A stretch of DNA of 64,000 nt from Nitrobacter sp035546855 (GTDB lineage Bacteria > Pseudomonadota > Alphaproteobacteria > Rhizobiales > Xanthobacteraceae): NCBI GenBank assembly GCA_035546855.1, contig DASZVY010000057.1:5062-69061 (forward strand), read 5' to 3'. Position numbers and translations under genes: made by a program. A model generated the notes under the pieces. The model saw only the letters and a program-made list of their open reading frames with translations, did not search any database and was not told the DNA's origin. Shown piece by piece: positions 60,863-64,000 of this stretch. How positions within the stretch are numbered: the stretch's first letter is position 1; each line of letters starts with the position of its first letter.

Positions 60863-60895
60863 GGTCATGACCGGAATAAATCCGGCCATGACGAG
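60863..60895. terminator. REP-like hairpin, type B, between convergent genes
   Basis: GGTCATGACCGGAATAAATC and CGGCCATGACGAG form an imperfect hairpin equivalent to the perfect one at 25450-25484. It sits between the converging monooxygenase and SDR genes and may terminate both. Confidence 0.7.
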
Positions 60896-60910
60896 ATGAA
60901 CTGCAAATAC

Positions 60911-61690
60911 CTAGAATGCCGTATAGCCGCCGTCGATCACGAAGGTATCGGCGGTGTGGTACGACGAGGCCTTGCTCATGAGATAGACGGCGATGCCGCC
61001 GAAGTCGTTCGGTTCGCCGAAGCGGCGCATCGGGATGCGCGGCATCACGTTGGCGACGAATTTCTCATTGGCCATGATGCCGGCGGTCATGTCGCTCTTG
61101 ATCCAGCCGGGCAGGATGGCATTCGCGGTGACGCCGTGCCGCGCCAGTTCGACCCCGAGCGCGCGAACCAGCGCGTTGATCGCCGCCTTGGTCGCCGCGT
61201 AATGCTCGTTGCGGGCGGTGCCGAACAGCGAGGCGAGGCTGGAGGTTGCCACGAGACGGCCGAAGGCGTCGCCGGCGTTGGCGCGCTCGGTCATGTGGCG
61301 TGCGGCGGCCTGAAATACGTGAAAGACACCGTCGAGATTGGTCGCGAACATGGTGCGCCACTGATCTTCGGTACGGTCGATGAAGGCGTGCCGTCCGCCG
61401 CCGCCGATTCCGGCGTTGGCAAAGCAGCCGTCGACGCGGCCGAAGGTGTCGAGCGTCGCCGCCATCGCCGCCTTGACGGAGACGGAATCGCTGACGTCGC
61501 AGATCCGCGTGTCCACCTTGCCCGGGGCTTTCGCCATCGTGGCTGCCGCCGCCTTGTTCTTGTCGGCGCTGCGGCCCCAGATCGAGACGTTGCAGCCCGC
61601 TGCGGCCAGGGCCTGTGCGATGCCGAGCCCGATGCCGCCGTTGCCGCCGGTGATGACCGCCGTGCGGCCGCTGAGGTCGAAAATGCTCAT
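60911..61690 (-). CDS. SDR family oxidoreductase
   Basis: This 259-aa enzyme is a classical short-chain dehydrogenase. It has the NAD(P) motif TGGNGGIGLGIA, NAGIG, the catalytic Ser in ATSSLASL and YxxxK as HYAATKAAINAL, and ends with VIDGGYTAF. It is complete and active-looking, in contrast to the SDR-fold protein at 37423. It is convergent with the Baeyer-Villiger monooxygenase gene, and could supply or consume an alcohol/ketone substrate for it. Substrate unknown. Confidence 0.93.
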   Translation of the reverse strand: MSIFDLSGRTAVITGGNGGIGLGIAQALAAAGCNVSIWGRSADKNKAAAATMAKAPGKVDTRICDVSDSVSVKAAMAATLDTFGRVDGCFANAGIGGGGRHAFIDRTEDQWRTMFATNLDGVFHVFQAAARHMTERANAGDAFGRLVATSSLASLFGTARNEHYAATKAAINALVRALGVELARHGVTANAILPGWIKSDMTAGIMANEKFVANVMPRIPMRRFGEPNDFGGIAVYLMSKASSYHTADTFVIDGGYTAF

Positions 61691-61859
61691 GAGATGTCAG
61701 CCTTTCATGATGAACGTCATATCGGATATGCGCCGGCCGGACTTCATCGCACATCCGCCGCCATGGACAAGTGCGTTTTTAGAACCGAATATGCGCGCAC
61801 GTCACAGTAATGAATTTCGCGCTGCGGAATCGCGGCGTCACGAGCTCATAGAGGATTCC

Positions 61860-62651
61860 ATGCAGTTCAAACATGTCACGCTCGATATCGACGGCGCCGT
61901 TGCCGTTCTCAAGCTCGATCATCAGGAGGTCATGAACGCGGTCTCCATGGACATGCTCGGCGGACTTGGCGAGGCGCTCGATGCGGTCGAGGACCGGCGC
62001 GACGAGATTCGCTGTCTGGTGCTGACGGGCGCGGGCCGCGCGTTCTGCACCGGCGCGAACCTTCAGGGGCGCAACCAGCAGAAGCCCGGCCGCAGCAATG
62101 CGGGGCAGACGCTGGAGATCGGTTACCATCCGTTCCTGCGCCGCCTGCGCTATCTGCATTGCCCGATCGTGACATCCGTAAACGGGCCGGCCGCGGGTGC
62201 CGGCATGAGCCTCGCGCTGATGGGCGACATGATCCTGTGCGCGCGCTCGGCTTACTTCCTGCAGGCCTTCCGCCGCATCGGCCTCGTGCCGGACTGCGGC
62301 GCGACCTGGCTGTTGCCGCGGCTGATCGGCAAGGCGCGCTCGACCGAACTGTCGCTCCTCGGCGAGCGGCTGCCGGCGGAAAAGGCGTTGGAGTGGGGCC
62401 TCGTCAATCGGGTCTACGACGATGCGCAGTTGATGGACGAAACCATGAAGCTCGCGCACGAACTGGCGAACGGCCCGACTGTCGCGCTGTCGCTGATCCG
62501 CAAACTCTATTGGGACAGCCCGGAGAATACGTTCGAGGAGCAGCTCAATCTCGAATATCTCTCACAACGCTCCGCCGGCGCGACCGCGGATTTCAAGGAA
62601 GGCGTCAGCGCGTTTCTCGAGAAGCGCCCGGCCAAGTTCAAGGGCAAGTAA
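61860..62651 (+). CDS. Enoyl-CoA hydratase/isomerase, PaaG-like
   Basis: This 263-aa crotonase-fold protein has oxyanion-hole loops AFCTGANLQG and GPAAGAGMSLALMGD. The segment RIGLVPDCGATWLLPRLIG and the end EGVSAFLEKRPAKFKGK closely resemble PaaG, the 1,2-epoxyphenylacetyl-CoA isomerase (E. coli PaaG, from memory, has LIPDCGGTWLLPR and EGVSAFLAKR). PaaG is missing from the paa cluster at 20-30 kb, so this gene is a candidate, though it could be an ordinary hydratase. Start ATG 61860. It precedes a kinase-fold gene by 6 bases. Confidence 0.88.
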   Translation: MQFKHVTLDIDGAVAVLKLDHQEVMNAVSMDMLGGLGEALDAVEDRRDEIRCLVLTGAGRAFCTGANLQGRNQQKPGRSNAGQTLEIGYHPFLRRLRYLHCPIVTSVNGPAAGAGMSLALMGDMILCARSAYFLQAFRRIGLVPDCGATWLLPRLIGKARSTELSLLGERLPAEKALEWGLVNRVYDDAQLMDETMKLAHELANGPTVALSLIRKLYWDSPENTFEEQLNLEYLSQRSAGATADFKEGVSAFLEKRPAKFKGK

Positions 62652-62657
62652 GCGGCG

Positions 62658-63647
62658 ATGGCGACGACGGAGGAATTGCTCGGCCGTTGCGTCGCCACGT
62701 GGTCTCCGGGGGCGACCGCCATCGCCAATGCCGTTCGCTTGTCGGGCGGCGCCAGCCAGGAGACCTGGTCGTTCGATATTGTGCATCCCGACGGCGTGAC
62801 CGGCGCGATTCTGCGTCGCGCGCCGGAAGGTTATGGTGCCGCGCCGGAGCGCGCGGCCGGGCTCGCGGCGGAAGCCGTGCTGATGCAGCGCGCCTATGAG
62901 GCCGGCGTGCCGTCGCCGCGCGTGTTGCATGTGCTTGCGCCCGAGGACGGCCTTGGCACCGGCTTCATCATGGACCGCATCGCCGGCGAGACCATCCCGC
63001 GAAAGATTCTACGCGACGCGGAATTTGCCGACGCGCGGCCCAAACTGGCGCGCCAGTTGGGCGGCGTGCTTGCGACGATCCACGGCCTGCCGCCGGCGCA
63101 ATTGCCTGGCCTGCGCCGCATGACCGCGGCGGCTGAAATCGCCGAACTGGAGCGCGACTATCGCGCGTTCAGCGGGCCGCGGCCGGTGTTCGAACTGGCG
63201 CTGAAATGGCTGCGCGACAACGATCCGGGCCCGTCGGCGCAGGTCACGCTGGTGCACGGCGATTTCCGCCACGGCAATCTCATCATCGGTCCGGACGGCG
63301 TGCGCGCCGTGCTCGACTGGGAACTGGCCCACCTCGGCGATCCCATGGAGGATCTGGGATGGATCTGCGTCAACTCGTGGCGCTTCGGCGAGATTGACAA
63401 GCCGGTCGGCGGTTTCGGCACGCGCGAGGAGTTATTCGCAGGCTACGAGGCCGCGGGCCGTCGTGTCGCCCCCGCGCGCGTGATGTTCTGGGAGGTGATG
63501 GGAACGTTGCGCTGGGGCGTGATGTGCTGCGGCATGATGCACCGCTTCCGCACCTCGCCAGAGCGCTCCATCGAGCGCGCGATGATCGGCCGCCGCTCGT
63601 CGGAAACCGAAATCGACCTGCTGCGGCTGCTGGCGCCGCGAATCTGA
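62658..63647 (+). CDS. Phosphotransferase family protein (APH fold)
   Basis: This 329-aa protein has the aminoglycoside-phosphotransferase/choline-kinase fold: the catalytic loop VHGDFRHGNLII, the metal-binding DWELAHLGDPMEDLGW and an N-terminal lobe with SGGASQETWSFDI. Close relatives sit next to acyl-CoA dehydrogenase genes and are related to the kinase half of ACAD10/11, which phosphorylates 4-hydroxyacyl-CoAs. It starts 6 bases after the PaaG-like gene and is followed by a DUF6285 gene, which is the usual neighbour of this family. Confidence 0.9.
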   Translation: MATTEELLGRCVATWSPGATAIANAVRLSGGASQETWSFDIVHPDGVTGAILRRAPEGYGAAPERAAGLAAEAVLMQRAYEAGVPSPRVLHVLAPEDGLGTGFIMDRIAGETIPRKILRDAEFADARPKLARQLGGVLATIHGLPPAQLPGLRRMTAAAEIAELERDYRAFSGPRPVFELALKWLRDNDPGPSAQVTLVHGDFRHGNLIIGPDGVRAVLDWELAHLGDPMEDLGWICVNSWRFGEIDKPVGGFGTREELFAGYEAAGRRVAPARVMFWEVMGTLRWGVMCCGMMHRFRTSPERSIERAMIGRRSSETEIDLLRLLAPRI

Positions 63648-63671
63648 GGTCGGGCAGGGAAGGACAACGTC

Positions 63672-64000
63672 ATGCAGGATGATCCCACACCTCGCGAGCT
63701 GATCGGCGCGGCCGCGGATTTCTTGCGCAACGACATCATGCCGCAACTCAGCGGGCACAGCGCATTCAAACTGCGCGTCACGATCAACGCGCTCGATCTG
63801 GTGACGCGCCAGTTGACGCTGGAGCCCGCGAGCGACGCGGCTGAAGCCGTGCGGCTTGCAAAACTGCTCGGCCGGCAAGGCTCGCTTGCCGATCTCAACC
63901 GGGCGCTGGCCGAAGGCATCGCCAGCGGCGGGGTCGATCTGGAGACGCCAGGCGTGCGCGATCACCTCTGGCAGACCACGCTCGACAAGCTCGCGATCGA
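63672..64000 (+). CDS. DUF6285 domain-containing protein (partial, 3' end outside window)
   Basis: About 109 codons are visible from ATG 63672. The sequence begins MQDDPTPRELIGAAADFLRN, then DIMPQLSGHSAFKLRVTINALD and REGVAsGGVDLETPGVRDHL-like C-terminal sequence. DUF6285 proteins are small and usually encoded between an APH-fold kinase and an acyl-CoA dehydrogenase gene, so an acyl-CoA dehydrogenase gene is expected just beyond the window. Function unknown. It is 24 bases after the kinase gene and in the same direction. Confidence 0.82.
   Translation, partial: MQDDPTPRELIGAAADFLRNDIMPQLSGHSAFKLRVTINALDLVTRQLTLEPASDAAEAVRLAKLLGRQGSLADLNRALAEGIASGGVDLETPGVRDHLWQTTLDKLAI

Overview
The window is high-GC, densely packed alphaproteobacterial chromosome. 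The gene content suggests a Bradyrhizobium/Rhodopseudomonas-type organism (Nitrobacteraceae): a CYP102-type fused P450, a phasin next to a short-PhaE polyhydroxyalkanoate (PHA) synthase locus, a phenylacetate operon, many acyl-CoA and oxygenase genes, and scattered REP-like palindromes. That assignment rests on sequence style and gene content only, not on a search. I see no tRNA, rRNA, CRISPR array, integrase, transposase or prophage, so this looks like catabolic chromosome backbone rather than an island.

Layout. 1-4.5 kb (minus): a peptide/nickel-type ABC importer (solute-binding protein, two permeases, truncated ATPase). 4.7-6.3 kb: a DadA-like FAD oxidoreductase and a small DUF6489 protein. 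6.3-13.1 kb (plus): a lipid-oriented run of esterase-like hydrolase, wax ester synthase/DGAT, epoxide hydrolase and a 1075-aa P450-reductase fusion. 13.2-17.1 kb: a divergent hydrolase, then a PHA module of mini-PhaE-like protein, class III-like PhaC, GNAT and phasin, the first three coupled by ATGA overlaps. 17.1-19.5 kb: a DUF445 membrane protein, two related long palindromes and a paralogue of the 6.3-kb hydrolase.

19.6-29.6 kb is the phenylacetate region: a TetR regulator and PaaX, the multicomponent epoxidase paaABCDE, the convergent ligase/thioesterase pair paaK-paaI, and the ring-opening fusion paaZ. No paaF, paaH or paaJ is present, but a PaaG-like enoyl-CoA hydratase lies at 61.9 kb. 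29.7-35.5 kb: a quinone-reductase-like dehydrogenase, a YeeE/YedE sulfur transporter, a hydrolase-OsmC fusion, and a P450/ferredoxin/sulfite-oxidase-like group. 35.7-43 kb (minus): amidase, an SDR without its catalytic residues, and a branched-chain-amino-acid-type ABC importer whose two ATPases are one polypeptide with a degenerate first signature motif.

43.2-50.6 kb handles C4 sugar acids: tartrate dehydrogenase, then two divergent operons (OtnC-like aldolase, M20 amidohydrolase and 2-hydroxyacid dehydrogenase on the minus strand; LtnD, OtnI and OtnK on the plus strand). 50.8-56 kb: an RND efflux permease with adaptor, and a convergent LysR gene. 56-64 kb: a TLP1-like thiolase-fold protein with no catalytic cysteines, a nitronate-monooxygenase-like flavoprotein, a Baeyer-Villiger monooxygenase, an SDR, a PaaG-like hydratase, an APH-fold kinase and a truncated DUF6285 gene.

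I did not find a clear-cut new defence or mobile system. The strongest leads are the asymmetric fused ATPase, the coupled mini-PhaE/PhaC/GNAT operon, the P450-ferredoxin-molybdoenzyme operon, the extended tetronate locus, and the non-random placement of palindromic repeats (one family only between co-directional genes, another mostly between converging genes).
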